Shown one piece after another: positions 1 through 12,540 of a stretch of 64,000 nucleotides of DNA (positions within the stretch are counted from its first letter, which is position 1; each line of letters begins with the position of its first letter). The notes beneath the pieces were generated by a model. That model worked only from the letters and a program-made list of their open reading frames with translations. It was not told the origin of the DNA and did not search any database. Origin of the DNA: Brachypodium distachyon (taxonomy: Eukaryota > Streptophyta > Magnoliopsida > Poales > Poaceae); the NCBI RefSeq assembly GCF_000005505.3, contig NC_016132.3, positions 23,054,501-23,118,500 on the forward strand, written 5' to 3'. The position numbers and the translations under genes are program-made.

Positions 1-3000
1 GCATGCATATATATGCTGCCAATGGGTCAGTGGCACCATGCATGCATGCATAATTCAGATCAGTTTTCACAGCTGCCTATATATGTTAATTGACCACAGT
101 TAACTCTGAAAATTAAACCATGAACCTAGACTTTATATTTATTTATTTATATATAGCCTTTACTCACTACACAGTTATGTAGTATATATGTTACTCCAGT
201 AAGTAGTTTATACGTGATCAAAAATTAAAGATATATAGAATTGAGTAGTTTAGTCAAATTAGTGTTCAGTCTAATTAATTGTTCAGCATATACTCATATA
301 TTGTACACAACTTCTCTTGCTGATGAGTTCAACAACTAATGTACTTCTTGGTGCACATTGGTAACACCAAAAATCTTCGAACAAAACGTCCCTTTGCCGT
401 CAGATTTGAGACGATGGGCGGCAGGAGGAGAAGAGGGATCACTGTTGCGTGACAGACTAGAGGGCGCAACACCTAGCCTTTGATGCCGCTGCCAGTGTGG
501 CTGCCGTGGACGCTTAGATCTGGCTCTCGGTGACGCTACGATTGTGGGTATGGAACAAGAAGACGGAGAAAAGGAAGGCAGGAGACAGTGAGGCGACACG
601 GTTGACGAGCGCGAAACAGGGGGGGTGGTGTTTGTGCTAGAAGACACACACTCTACAGTCACTTCATGAAAAAGAAAAATATAATTTTTGTCCCAACCAT
701 CATGAAAGTTTTGGTTTGGTCCCTCAACTCTGAAACCATCTAAACTTAGTACCCAACCATGAAAACCATACAAACCCTAGTGTGAGAGATTCTCCGCTCC
801 GCCTCCACAATGCGGCAACACCGTACCTCCAAGGTGATTCTCCACCCAGTCGGCTCCTGCGCACTTCCTATCGTCTCTGCATTGCCACCGCCACCCCATG
901 TCATGGCTAAATCGCAATTGCTGCTTCAGTAGGGTTTCACAGGGACGGGGATGTCAACAATAGTTGGCCGCTGTGGTCTGTGGCAAATTTCTGGTTGAAG
1001 CTAATCGCTCGGCTACAAAACTGCCTAAGGTGGGTCGAGGGACTAAAAGTATACGGTTTTGGATAATTGGGGGACCAAGTTTCCCCAGTTCCGAAGTTGA
1101 AAAACAAACTTAGAGTTTCTAACCTAAAACCATATGGTGTTTGATACTTACAGTTGACATGCAACCAACTTCTTCTTAATTGATGAAACAGTCAAATCTT
1201 TTGCCTTCCTTATAAAAAAAAGACAGTTCCTTCACCAGTTAATCTGCATGGAACATGAAATAATGTATGCATGATTGGAGGGAGACCATTGCAGCAGGGG
1301 TTGTTTGTTTCTGCATGATTGGAGCCAAGACTTGCAGAGAGGTTGTTGGATGTCAGATACAGGGTGAGGGTTAACTGGCTTGTGCATGGAATAATTCATG
1401 TTATTATTGCAGCAGCTTTTGCCCCTGCTCTTTTTTTTGCATAGTCTTTTGCTCATTGCTGTGAGCCACGGCTGGAAAAGGTCAGAATCGATGGACATAT
1501 GCCATGCATGGTTAAGAGTTTTGTCTGTGCTGAAGTGTATTGTGTGTGCCGGCCGGGTAAGAATGACTGGGCGAGATGCCTGTCAGTTTGTATATATCTG
1601 CTGCTATTTGATTGATGGAGAAGATAATCTATTGGAAAATAATGTAAAGACTAGTGATAGTATGGTTTGTTTGTATATAGGACACGGGCCATGCATCATA
1701 CTCCGTATATACACTATGTTTGTTTGCTCTGGATGCCTGCCAGTTAGTATTTTGTTTGGTCTGGAAGTCTGGATGCTCTAGGTTTTGGTCTCGTTCTCTC
1801 TGCAGTCTACCTAGGGTCGCGTGTTTTTATGTTACGGCACTAGGTTGTACTGATGATGTGAGGTGCCTATATGGCACTAATGGCAGAGTCTGCTATACAG
1901 TAGTATACATTTAACTAGAAATGCCACAAAATCGGCTGGAGATCTATATAGCAACTGCATTTCTTTTTCCAACTTCCAGCTTGCTAGTTCGCCCGAGGTA
2001 ATCGCATAATTAATACGGGAGAAGCCAAATTTGCCAACTGCAACCGAAATAAGCCGAGTGTGCAAAGAAAACGCATGGTTTGTCTGCGTGCTACACAGCT
2101 TCTTCAGGCAGGCTAGAAAAAAAATCATCTCTTAGTTGAAATAAGGCAAATTCTCTCTCGTCGACATCAGGTATTATCCTACATTGCTACATTGCTTTGT
2201 TAAGAAAAGACTGACATCAACCTATTATACGTCTCTTAAGCAATCAATGTTTAAGAATTATAGCGAAGAATATTAATCCCGAAGAAAAGAGCAGTGTGTA
2301 CAAATATATATAGTTGGTAAGGTAGTTGGGCCTAACAGGTATGAATTCTGGTAGCCGGAAAAACAAAGGTTCTGAATTCTGGTTATAAATATAATCATCA
2401 ATGGTTCAGTACACCTTCTACAGTATGCAAATGTGTATTCTGGAAAAAGAAAATGGAAAGGCGCATAAGCCAAGCTCTGAATACAAAATAATCTAGTATC
2501 ATTCCCGATAGTTAGTACGTTGCCTGTGTTAGGCTCACTTGGCTGGTGGAGCTAGTGGATGTATAATTCAAACACTTGAGTTCAAGTCCTCACAGATGCA
2601 AAGTAAGCTTCCTATTTATACTGTGGGGCTCTCTTTTATGGTTTTCTTTTTAAAAAATGTAACATGTATTTGTGCAAATTGTTTGATTTAATTAATGATT
2701 TTACCCATGCTATTTGTGTTTAAGTAAGCACCCTGAAACACAATTGGGATATGAACGCTTGTATTATTAATTACACATTTACACCCCACTATCGAAGTCA
2801 TTCAGTACGTATACTCCAGTATGGAAACACGATCGGCAGTTTATAGTACTCCGTAACTATAAATAACACAAAAAATCCATGTTACTGAAAACCATTACTG
2901 ACTAGCAAGCACGAATTGTAATCCAAGACTAGTAGCTTGATCATAGTCCATCTGTGCTAAAACCAACAATTCAATTAATGCATCAATGTAAATCAATTTG

Positions 3001-3637
3001 GTAAACATATTCAGTATGAAAAAATCCACAAGAAAATGTCAATGAATGGGTGACATACTTGAAGGTGATAAAATGACAAAATTACTGCATGTGATACATT
3101 TAGAGGGACAGTAAAATTTATAGGCATACAATTCACTCCAAACTTTTTCTTAATCCGAAGGCATTGTATATCTATTTAAAGTTTAAGTCCAAAACATTTC
3201 ACAAAAAACTCCATAAACTAAATACACATAGTTTTCTGAAAATTAATATTTTGTACTGTTGCACCTAATTGCTTGTTTTCTGAAAACATGTATAGATATG
3301 CTTCACCAGATAGATGCCAATCCATGCACTTGCTGGTGGTTTCGTATCTAGTTAAAAAAATGGCAATATAAATTTTATGTGTGCTGCTAACGCATGGTAG
3401 TACTACAAAATAATCCAATAAAATTTGACATCATTGATATTAGATGCATCTACCACACACGCCAGGAAATTTTCAAATCAAATTTCAGTTCACACATCGA
3501 AAAGTAGAGAGGATAAAGTCCTGAATGCCTAGCACCCACAATATAAACTGAGCTATAGCCAGTAGTAGTACTATTCACATCAGGAATAACTATCCTTTTG
3601 TTTCTTAACACGTATAGAATTAAGACTTCAAATTTTG
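1..3637. other. AT-rich intergenic region
   Basis: No coding region is recognised here. The stretch is AT-rich, with short ORFs that lack codon structure or domains. It contains the weak inverted-repeat element listed at 717-1105. A 13-base motif (tgcatgattggag) also occurs twice, at 1268 and 1312, each time shortly before a ttgcag. I see no tRNA, rRNA or convincing microRNA hairpin. Confidence 0.6.
717..1105. repeat. Possible MULE-like element with diverged inverted arms
   Basis: A left arm at about 717-775 and a right arm at about 1041-1105 are diverged inverted copies. The left arm has ggtccctcaact, then aaacttagtaccc, then gaaaaccatac. The reverse complement of the right arm has ttcaacttcggaa, then aaacttggtcccc, then caaaaccgtatac. 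The interior is moderately GC-rich with no recognised protein. The ends and any target duplication could not be fixed, so the class (Mutator-like or other TIR element) is inference. Confidence 0.35.
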
Positions 3638-3681
3638 TACTCCCCCCGATTCATAATAAGGTCTGATTTAGTACAAAATTA

Positions 3682-5615
3682 CACTACTACAAAACACAAC
3701 ATAAATGACGGGTCATCAGTGACGGGCCTTTCCTGCCCGCCACTGATGAACCTCATCAGTAACGGGCATATCACGCCCGCCAATGATGACTCCTCATCAG
3801 TGGCGGGCGTACCACGCGTCACTAATGAACGCCACTAAGGGCAAATATGAAAAAATCACAAAAAGATACATCAGTGGAGGGCTTTACATCTTGGCCCGCC
3901 ACAGATGCCCCCTGCCCCCTGGACACCTTTGAAGATTGAAAAAATCATAACTAATTCATAAAAAAATAAAAAGTGTGATTCTTTTTGCTAAAGTCTTATT
4001 TTTTCTTGCTTAACGTTGTGAAACAATAATATCATATGATAACCTTTGAAAAATGACCTATGTAGTACACTTTTGTTATTTCTCATAATTGAACTTTAGG
4101 TTTTTAAGCCAAATGACCGAAGTTTTGTCCATTTCCATGCCATAGTTGATGATAATGTATCCATTTTTTGCAAAAGTGTGCATCTTGTCACGACAAACTA
4201 TATTGCCAAAGAGCTTTACAAAGTTTCGGTTATAGAATTGATTTTCCATTTTGTTATAACCAAACTTCACCCCATCTTCAAAAAAGTCAAAAAAAATGAA
4301 GCAAATGTAAAAAAAAAAACAATTCTTTGGCATGGAGTCCTCTTATGTGTACTAGTTGCCAGGAAAATTTATAAACTTGAATTTTGATCACTGTTCAAAA
4401 AAATCTTCACAAAATGGACTATCTGGTATGAATGTTTATGTGTTTAAAGCCAAATGACCAAGTCATGCCCATTTATATGTCATGGTTCAAGATAATGTAT
4501 CCATTTCTTGCACATAGATGTATCTTGCGATGAAAAACAACATTGCCAAAGAGATTTACAAATGTTTTGTTATGTCAAATGATTTCTCATTATCCAAATG
4601 CAAAAAATGAGATATTTTGTGAAACAACTATTATTAATACGGACCAAAATGAAACCTATAATTTTTTCACAGAATGTAGACCCCATATTGACAATTTTAT
4701 TGACCAATTTATTTATGGAAAATAGTTTGTATTATACGGAATATAAAAAATACAAAAAAATTCATGTCTGGTCTCATCAGTGACGGGTCTAACAGTTAAG
4801 CCCGCCAGTGATGCGGTTTCCAGGCCCGGCCAACCCGATTGAGACCCAACCCAATCTCTAGCCTATAAAAAGTCCCCTAACCCTAATCCCCCCCCCCACA
4901 CACCTCCTCTCTCTCTACCCGGCCGCCACCTCATCTCTCTCCCGAACTCATTTCTCCCTCCCGAACACATCTCTCTGCCTCCCTCCCTCCTCCATCTCCC
5001 ACGAGCTCGCCCCTCTCTCCATCCCGCCGGCGACGAGGACCGCGACGAGGAGCCAACCGCCGCCCCACCTCCGCCGCTGGATCCAGCCGCCACTGCTCCG
5101 GTTAGTTCTCTCTCCTCTCTCCTTCTCTCTAACTTTATCTTCCTCTCTAATCTTCTCTCCCTCTCAAGTGGTGGCGGTCTTGTCCAACCATAGTCGCTGC
5201 CGGCGGCGGCGGCGTGGAGTTCTCTCCCTCTTGGTGGTGGCGGTCTCCTACAAACCCGGTCCCTGCCGTCACCGGCCCCGTGGAGGCCGTGGAACCACGG
5301 ATCCGGGCGGCAGTGCGGCTGGAACCACGATCCGGGCGGCAGTGCGCCGTGGAGGCCGTGGAACCGACAGGCGCCGACGAGTCTGGGTTTGGGCTGCAAC
5401 GCGGGCCAGGTGGCCATTTTTATTTTTTTTTCACAAAAATACTATTAGTGTCGGTCGTTGTGTTATGCCCGCCGCTGATGTTGTAGACATTAGTAACGGG
5501 CAGGTTGCTCGCCAGTGATGATAGACACATCACCGGCAATGAGGTTGTGGCGGGTGGCTTGCCCGCCACTGATGTATTTTTTCGTCCGTTACTGATGTAC
5601 GTTTTTGTAGTAGTG
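3682..5615. mobile_element. Non-autonomous CACTA (En/Spm-type) transposon, 1934 bp
   Basis: The element begins CACTACTACAAAA and ends TTTTTGTAGTAGTG, perfect inverted CACTA termini. It is flanked by a 3-bp TTA duplication (3679-3681 and 5616-5618), as expected for CACTA elements. Both subterminal zones carry many copies, in both orientations, of a unit close to catcagtgacgggc (for example near 3713, 3753, 3795, 3869, 4776, 5467 and 5558), the usual transposase-binding repeats. There is no transposase ORF, so it is non-autonomous. The middle switches from AT-rich (3900-4770) to GC-rich (4860-5420), the latter looking like a gene 5' region. Confidence 0.9.
4864..4870 (+). promoter_or_regulatory. 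TATA box inside the CACTA element
   Basis: TATAAAA followed by a long pyrimidine-rich leader (4890-5000) and then GC-rich sequence. A CCG|GTTAGTTC junction near 5100 could be a splice donor after a leader exon. Whether this is a captured host promoter or the element's own is unknown. Confidence 0.4.
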
Positions 5616-5667
5616 TTAGTACAAAGTTGTACTAAACCTGAGACACTTACTATGGATCGGAGGAGTA

Positions 5668-8236
5668 CCATAGCCAGTTAGATGTATCTTTATCAATGTA
5701 AAAACAAATCATTTGTGGCTACTGTGGACGGGGGCAAGCACTGTAAAACAACAACGGACGCGAGAACCTCCACAATTTAATATGCACCTGTTTCTACGAG
5801 AAGCAAGTCTGGATGGGGCCGGGGAGATCCCTAGCTTGCATCAAGCGCGCCTTGGTTAAAGTTTAGAAAAGCTATACGTTTCAAAAATAGAAGTTTCAGA
5901 AAAGCATAGTGCTTCGATAAATCATGATGAGCTAGTAAGCACTGGTCCAGCTTCAATCCAAGTCTATGGCTTACATTTCGCCAGAATTTACGACGATGAT
6001 GAGCACCTTACTTTAGGCCCACTGACCATTCATGTCAACGCTGACATGAAGAGGCAACGCGTAAGATCAGCAAATTAACTTGTGCTATATTCATTCCTAA
6101 ATATTAAATGTTCTAGCTTTGTTTTGTTTTAAGTCAAAAAACTCTAAATTAATTTAATTAAGTTTATAGAAAAATCTACTAACAAAGCTAGAACATCATA
6201 TTATATTTAGAACAGAGGGAGAAAATGATGAAGAGACCATGTAATGGAGTTTAAGGCATGCGTGTGCCGGAAACAGTTGAAGAGAAAAACAGGGAAGATT
6301 CATCGAAAAAAAAACAGGGAAGATTATACGGGAGGGAAATGGGGTGACTTAATTTAATTGCTTGTCAGACTAATGCATGCTACTACATACTTCGATGTTG
6401 TAACCACTTCATACCTTTTGCCCCGCTTGAAATGATTTCCCTGTGCCGTGTGTAGCTCATGATGGATGACGATCGACAGGGAAATACCACCGGCCGTGCC
6501 AGTCACGACTTGCGACCAGCCGCTATAGCTGCTTTGCTCTGAGAAGTACCTCACGTTTGTCAAGATTAATGGTGTTTTCATGCCATGGTTGATGGCTGTA
6601 AAGTGCAAGTGGAAAGTGCACCTTATTATGAAAGCAGACTAAGCGGATGACAACGTTTTTCTTTCCGCGTGTCTCTTCCTTGGTTAATTGTGCTAGGGAT
6701 GTTTGCTTTTGGGAGAATAAGTGGGGATTGGTTCTGTCCCCTCTTAAACTTCACTCCCTGCGGGTAACGTTCAATCGTATGGCTTCGGTAGTGGAAGTTC
6801 TGAGGTCTGATCCTAAGAACATCTTCAATGAGAGTCCTGAATTTTGTCCGCAAACCACCATGAGGATACCAGGAGGAACTCGAACTCAGGCTCCTCCTCG
6901 CGGCATGCGGCTAGGGCGCGGGGAGGTGAAGGGAGACGATGGGGATTGCCTCTGTGCTCTGTCGCGCATGGGAAACAGAGGGAATCACCTCTGTGCTATG
7001 GGACCGGGCGGACCGAGACGGACAAACGAGGACATCCGGACATCCCAAACCTCGTTTAGTTTGGGGCAAGTTTGGTAGAGCAGGCGAATAAAGAAGACAA
7101 AATATCCGTTTAGGAAACGTGATTAGGAGCTGATTTTGAGGACTAAAATGTCCATATCTGAAAAAAACAAACATTTATGATAGCTTTGGAGGTGTGATCG
7201 GAGAAGCTACGCTCGACCTAATAATCTCGTGTAAAATGGTTACGTGTAATTTTGTCGTCAAGATCGCTCGGGCAGCTCGCTGTGGCGGGAGGCTGTTGTG
7301 TGCTCCAGCCAAAGACGTCCAGGCAGATGCCGTCGGCCGGCGAGCCAGACAAGCTCTCACACCGTGCTTCAAATTGTACTGCTCTTGTTTGTTTCGTTGT
7401 GGCTACCTGCAACAAGCAAATAATTCATCCAAGCAAGCTTACTTACCCGTATCATTAGAAAAATGCACATATCAATGCACCCCACTTTCTCGATTAACGG
7501 CATTCTCAGACGTAGTCATGATACGCGGATCCGACCTGTCGTAATTTGGGGAAAAAATTCTAGAGGGGGTAATTTGAGTCACAAGTTTACTTAAAGAGAG
7601 TACTTAAATGGGGTAAATTTGCAGAAATTTTATTAAATATGGTAGATTGTGTCACAAGAGTTGATGTAGAGGCTAAAAAATGATATTTACTCAAAAGAAA
7701 TAAATTTGGATGCTTTTTCAAACGCATCATACAAACTCCTGTTTTCCATTCAGAAATAGGGAACTCGTTCTTCCTCATTACAGAACTCCCAAACGAGCAT
7801 GGATCAGACCATTCCTCTGTTTTAGGTGTTGACTTGGGAAAATAACCACACTAGCCTGCAAAGGAAATCGAAGCAGCATCACCACAGAAGCAAGTTGATA
7901 ATTAACCATCACAAAATTGAAATAAGACCACAATAAATCAGAAGAACAGAAATAGGAAACGGAGAAGCAATAATTAGTTGTGAATGTGACCCATCTGATC
8001 CAAGTTTGGTTCTTTTTCAGAAATGAACGGCCTCGCATGCTCAACTTCTCGAACAGAGCGTCTTTCAGAGATTGGTACAAGTACATGGAATTTATGTACA
8101 ACTCATACATTGGTTTAAGCACAAATGAACCAATGTTGCTACTGATGTATAATCCAAGACTAAATCTCAGAAAACCACATGTTTTGGGAATAGGGTTCCA
8201 CGAGACACAAGTTTTGGGTTTTGCAACATAAAACCA
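5668..8236. other. Intergenic region
   Basis: No gene is recognised. Open frames in 6640-7080 have no recognisable domain and no supporting splice structure. A short retroposon scar lies at 6285-6325. The stretch from about 8160 onward has aaaaccaca and gttttggg motifs that resemble the arms of the following long-TIR element, so that element may once have extended further left. Confidence 0.5.
6285..6325 (+). repeat. Micro-retroposon scar (TSD - 9 bp - TSD)
   Basis: The 16-base sequence aaaaacagggaagatt occurs at 6285-6300 and again at 6310-6325. Only catcgaaaa lies between them, followed by the A-run that begins the second copy. This is the layout of a target-primed insertion that kept only the last few bases and poly(A) of a LINE or SINE. 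Confidence 0.55.
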
Positions 8237-8964
8237 CAGGTTTTGGGCCTAATCTTTTCAGAAAACCCAAAGGACCCGGATTAGGTACTTTAATAGCGAA
8301 ACCGACGAGTAGGACCCACAGGTAAGTCGCCACGTCAGACGAACTCTTTTTTTCCCAGCCCCTCATCCAAGTCTATATTTGCACCCAACAACAAATAACA
8401 TCTAAAAAACAGAAAATTAAAATTACCTGACTGCCTTCGTACCCGCGGCCCTGCCTCACCGCTGCTGCCGCTGAGCCCCGCACGCCACCGCTGCTGCGTG
8501 CCGCCGCCGCCGCCGCTGATGCACGCCGCCCGCTCCCTGCGGGCCACCGCCGCTGCCCCGTGCCGCCGCCGCTGAGCCCCGTGGGCCGCCGCCGCCGTTC
8601 TGCTGCGGGCTGGCGCACTGCTTCCCTCGCACCTCCGCGCTGCCACGTGTCTCCCCTCTGCTGCGAAATCGATCTGTCACAGGAGGCATCGATCGACGGC
8701 GAGGTCACAGCGGTCGTCGGAGCCCATCTCTGGCGGCTTGCTGCACGGCACAGCCGGCCAAAAGATGTGCTAATTTTCTGTTTTTCTTTTAGATTTGATT
8801 TGGAGTTGGGTGCAAACTTCAAATATAGACTAAGATGAGGGGCTGAGAAAAAAAGAGTTCGTCTGACGTGACGACTTACCTGTGGGCCCTACCTGTCGGT
8901 TTCGCTGTCAAAGTGCCTAATCCGGGTCACTTGGGTTTTCTGAAAAAATTAGGCCCAAAACCTG
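8237..8964. mobile_element. Long-TIR element, Mutator-like / Pack-MULE candidate
   Basis: Two arms of about 190 bp (8237-8420 and 8771-8964) are inverted copies of each other with high identity. Both contain ggttttgggcctaat at the outer end, then aaaccgac, then gtcagacgaactctttttt, then cagcccctcat. The interior (8421-8770) is very GC-rich with CCGCTG/CCGCCG runs, unlike its AT-rich surroundings. On the minus strand it carries a possible CAG|GTAATT donor. Long TIRs around a GC-rich filler are typical of Pack-MULEs. A clean 9-bp target duplication was not found, so the outer ends may be truncated. Confidence 0.65.
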
Positions 8965-9511
8965 TTCAGTTCAATCTGGACCAAAAGCAAGACCGAGAAA
9001 GAATTAGACACATGATTATTGAACTCATTTGAAAATTTCCACGATGAGGATGGCAATAGTGTGGACTATGTGTAAATGCAAAAGGAAAGAAAGAAAGGAG
9101 CACTGCAATAAAATGGGAAATAAATAAAATACACCAACATATAACATGCACCTAATATACCTCTCAGATTTACACAAAATAGTTTTTTAATCAACACACT
9201 GAAAATCTATACCAAAGCAGTCGATACAAGTTAAAACAGGAAGCTCTCATTCAATTCTATAACACGAACTATAACAATTAAGTATCTAGAAAATGCACAT
9301 ATGCAAATGTCTGAAGTACTGTCTTGCAGGAATCATCATTTTACTTCGCAACGAGGGTTTTGATTGGGCAATGTTTAGTCTTAATGGATCACTTGAGCAT
9401 CAACAAACTGAACCCACGTAATTTAAGGTGATGAAAGCAGAAGTTGACTTGAAGGGAATGATTTAGCCTCAGACATACGTTTGAATCTTAAATGAGCCCT
9501 TTAGTTACTTA
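8965..9511. other. AT-rich intergenic spacer
   Basis: I see nothing recognisable between the long-TIR element and the next MITE. Confidence 0.5.
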
Positions 9512-9748
9512 CTCCCTCCATTTAGGTTTATAAGGCTTCTCTTGAAATTTGTGCCACACTTTTGACCAACAATTATTCAAATTATATTTAATATATGTAT
9601 ATAGAAGTTATATCATTATAAAGAGTTTTGCAACACGAAGCCAACTATATATCTTTTGTGCCGCAATGATCTCATATTATCAACGAAATTTTTGATCAAA
9701 ATTTCGCATAAAATTCCATGAGGCTCCTATAAACCCAAACGAAGGGAA
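9512..9748. mobile_element. Stowaway-like MITE
   Basis: Starts ctccctccatttaggtttat and ends with the inverted counterpart ctcctataaacccaaacgaag. It is flanked by TA at 9510-9511 and 9749-9750. About 237 bp, AT-rich, no coding capacity. Confidence 0.75.
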
Positions 9749-9750
9749 TA

Positions 9751-10439
9751 ACATTTACTTGCGAACACGATGCCATCACAGCAGCCTCGTTTTTATTGAT
9801 TAGTAAAACAAGACCAAAAGGCTGAGCACAAAAATATAGGATGTCCTTCCGTAAGGGCGCCTCGCTGACGACGTGACGATGGCTGGCACGCCAGCGAGGC
9901 CAAACAACCATGACTCCAGCATAAGCCATGAAAACAGCATCCTTGATGCCACAATAAGTTATAGGTAGAGGGGAGGTAGATTGCTATAGTAATTTATAGG
10001 TTGACGGGGTAGAGAGCATCGTTGATATTGTAGTTTTTTTGCACAAACATAATTGAAGGAGGCGAAACAGCTGAACTGTCGGGACTGCAGCAGGAGTCAG
10101 CCCGGAATACGAGAAGGAGGTAGGGAACTTCCACTAAAAAGGAGGCGGAGCAGCTAGAGGATTGAGTAGGAGGCAGCCTCGAATAGGAGGAGTATGCGAT
10201 GTAAGCTGGAGGCGTGAGGCAGCCCGGAAAAGCAGGAGGCGCGGCACCTGGAGAGCAACGCGGAATAAGAGGAGGCGACAAGATTTCTCCGGTCATGTGT
10301 CCGTTTCTGATGCATTGAATTGTAGTTGCCCGCATGGATGAGAATGGGCCGGCCTAGCCGGACCGCACCGATCTGATGCCACCTCTAGTCTTGATCGGTA
10401 AGGCTGGAACGGCCGTTCATTTTATTTAACACGTACAGT
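9751..10439. other. Intergenic region with purine-rich imperfect repeats
   Basis: 10050-10290 is dominated by scattered aggaggc motifs separated by 20-50 bases (for example near 10059, 10112, 10138 and 10170), which produces an open but featureless frame. No gene or named element is recognised. Confidence 0.45.
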
Positions 10440-10860
10440 GCTCTGGGCACTGCATGAAGTCCAGCGAGGATTAACACGGTAAAATAAATCTTGTAGTGAT
10501 GACACGCGTGTAATTAACGTGTCGCGCTGCATGCATCGACACCTCTGGTATTTCCTTGACTATAAAAGGAGGACTAATGCCACCGTCCAAAGGTTCGAAT
10601 TCATTAGAGTTTAACTCAGCATTCATCCAAGTAGCCAAGTCCTCAGAGGAACAAGTAGCGAAGCCCGAGAATCCCCCGGCAACCTGTACACACTCAAACT
10701 CGTGAATACAACACAAAGCAGGATGTAGTGTGTTACACCTCCGGGTGGGCTGAACCTGGGTAAACTCACGGGTCTACACTTCTTGTTGTGGTGGTTGTGG
10801 TTGTACTCCATCATAATACAAGACCATGAGATGTATGACAAGTGTCATCATGCTATACAT
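10440..10860 (+). mobile_element. Remnant of an LTR (Copia-like), U3/R/U5 portion
   Basis: A TATA box (TATAAAAGGA, 10561-10570) is followed by a leader containing gtagcgaagcccgagaatcc and then ccccggcaacctgtacac. After these come aatacaacacaaagcagga and a tract with cacctccgggtgggctgaac. This order resembles the R-U5 part of grass Copia LTRs. No gag-pol follows and the termini are not clear, so it would be a solo LTR or truncated remnant. Family assignment is from memory. Confidence 0.45.
10561..10567 (+). promoter_or_regulatory. TATA box of the LTR remnant
   Basis: TATAAAA preceded by gac and followed by ggagg, placed as a retrotransposon promoter ahead of the leader described for the remnant. 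Confidence 0.4.
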
Positions 10861-12540
10861 CCTACTAAAAATATTTATTTCTCTAGAATATAAGTATCTT
10901 ATTCTAGAGAATTATCATCCATAAGCCTTCTAGCTCCTCAAGTAATCTCTCAAGTTTCCTAGAATATTTCAATCCTCTTATGACAAACATTCACTGGAAG
11001 GCTTCTTGTAAATATCTTATCTATTTACCCAAAGTATTATAGAAACTTCTCAAGTATGCATTGCTAATTTTCAACACTCTCAATTATCCAAAGTATCCTA
11101 TAATAATATCAAGTATGCATTGCTATTTCTCAACACCATTATGGTAAATTTTTAATCTTATGGTGACCTAATACATAGACACAAATATAATATGTCATTT
11201 AGGACACTTAAAAAAATTGTTTGCTTTCGAGTTACAACTATTGTGTAGTTTAGGTAGCGATTTTGTTAGCTATCTTATACTTCTCAATTAGAGAAAATTA
11301 GTGCATATTCATTTTTGAAAAAAAATTAACCTTTGGCTCAATGAGCCTAGTCCCACTGCTCCAATTTCTATCTGAGACCGGCCCAAGCAACCCAATGGTC
11401 TCGATTATCTGGGTCGGCGGTCCATTGTCATTCCTGCCCAACGATTGATTTCACTGTTTTATATTCCATTTTTTTCATGAATCTAAAACAAAAAAGATTT
11501 TTGAGTGTGGATTTTGTGCCCTCGGTGAGCTATACCACCCCTCTTGTCACCATGCGATCCATGTTGGAGATTAGAAAATTTATTCACCGGCGAGTAGTTA
11601 ATTACATTGAGACTAATTAATGAATGCATGTTACTAAACAAAAAGTTGTACCATCGAATGTGTTGTCAGCTCATACTTATGTTAATGACATTTAGTGTAA
11701 GTAATCATAATAAATGTGTGAGACATTAGTTGAAGGCATCCACGATAAATTAATGTTAATCACATTCAATGCAATCACTAATCATGGATTTGTGAGATTC
11801 ATTCATCACCAATATGCTTGCAGTATTGAGCGAGCAAAATGAAATATGGACGGTGCATTTATGTTCTGCTGCTACTTTTCACCAGTGTTGTGTGCTCCAA
11901 CCCGCCTGATCCCGAGAATTCCGCATATAGAAGTACAACGAAACTATAGTCATTGACGAAAGGTGGATTTGGCTCTATGTAATAGATGGATCACGATAAT
12001 GCGACATTATATTTTAGGGATGACAATCTATATCTATAAGGGTTCGCTAATAAGCATGGAATTGTATACCACATGAGGCATAGGACCGACTTATTTCCTA
12101 CGGGCTAAGTGTCTTTAGATTTCATGGAGAACTATAAAGAGCTCACAAATATGGTTCAAGATAAAGATGATGGTAAAGAGAGAGATGGTAGTGCAAAAAA
12201 GATGGTGCTGAAGACGAATTCACAATAAACAAACACGAAAAGAAAATTGACAAATATGGAGAGAAAATTAAAGGCACTCAACTGAACAGGATTCTCGGAG
12301 CAGTCCCTTTTGGTCAGAAAGCATCTTAGATAACAACACACGCATTTGCGAACTACCGAAAAGGAGAATCATGAGATTTAGGGGTCAAGAAAGCCTACTA
12401 AGGTTTTGCGTCCCTTTCCCAAATCTTCATTTGCCTCTGAAGCAGGTCACACCAGTTCTAGTTAAATTGTTTAATTTCCGGTTACATTTGGTCATAAGAT
12501 TGTGTACGTCGTGTAGTTACTTGTATGGAAGAATTTTACA
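10861..12540. other. AT-rich intergenic region
   Basis: No gene is recognised. A segment near 11053-11145 holds two copies of a unit with caagtatgcattgct followed by tctcaacac about 58 bp apart. The rest is AT-rich unique-looking sequence. Confidence 0.5.

Larger units (their letters stand above)
3640..5665. mobile_element. Stowaway-type MITE, split by a CACTA insertion
   Basis: The outer element starts ctccccccgattcataataag and ends acttactatggatcggagga(g), which are inverted complements. It is flanked by TA at 3638-3639 and 5666-5667, the target duplication of Tc1/mariner-derived Stowaway MITEs. Removing the CACTA insertion (3682-5615 plus one TTA copy) leaves a MITE of about 90 bp. It closely matches the one at 39690-39781, including the gtacaaagttgtac core. 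It resembles the family usually called Thalos in Triticeae; that name is from memory. Confidence 0.85.

Noticed and set aside
1230..1800. Possible microRNA precursor or small gene
   Set aside because: Repeated words are direct rather than inverted, and no known plant miRNA sequence was recognised.
4863..5417. 184-codon frame in the CACTA element
   Set aside because: Arg/Gly-rich, antisense to the TATA-leader region, no homology recognised; not evidence of transposase.
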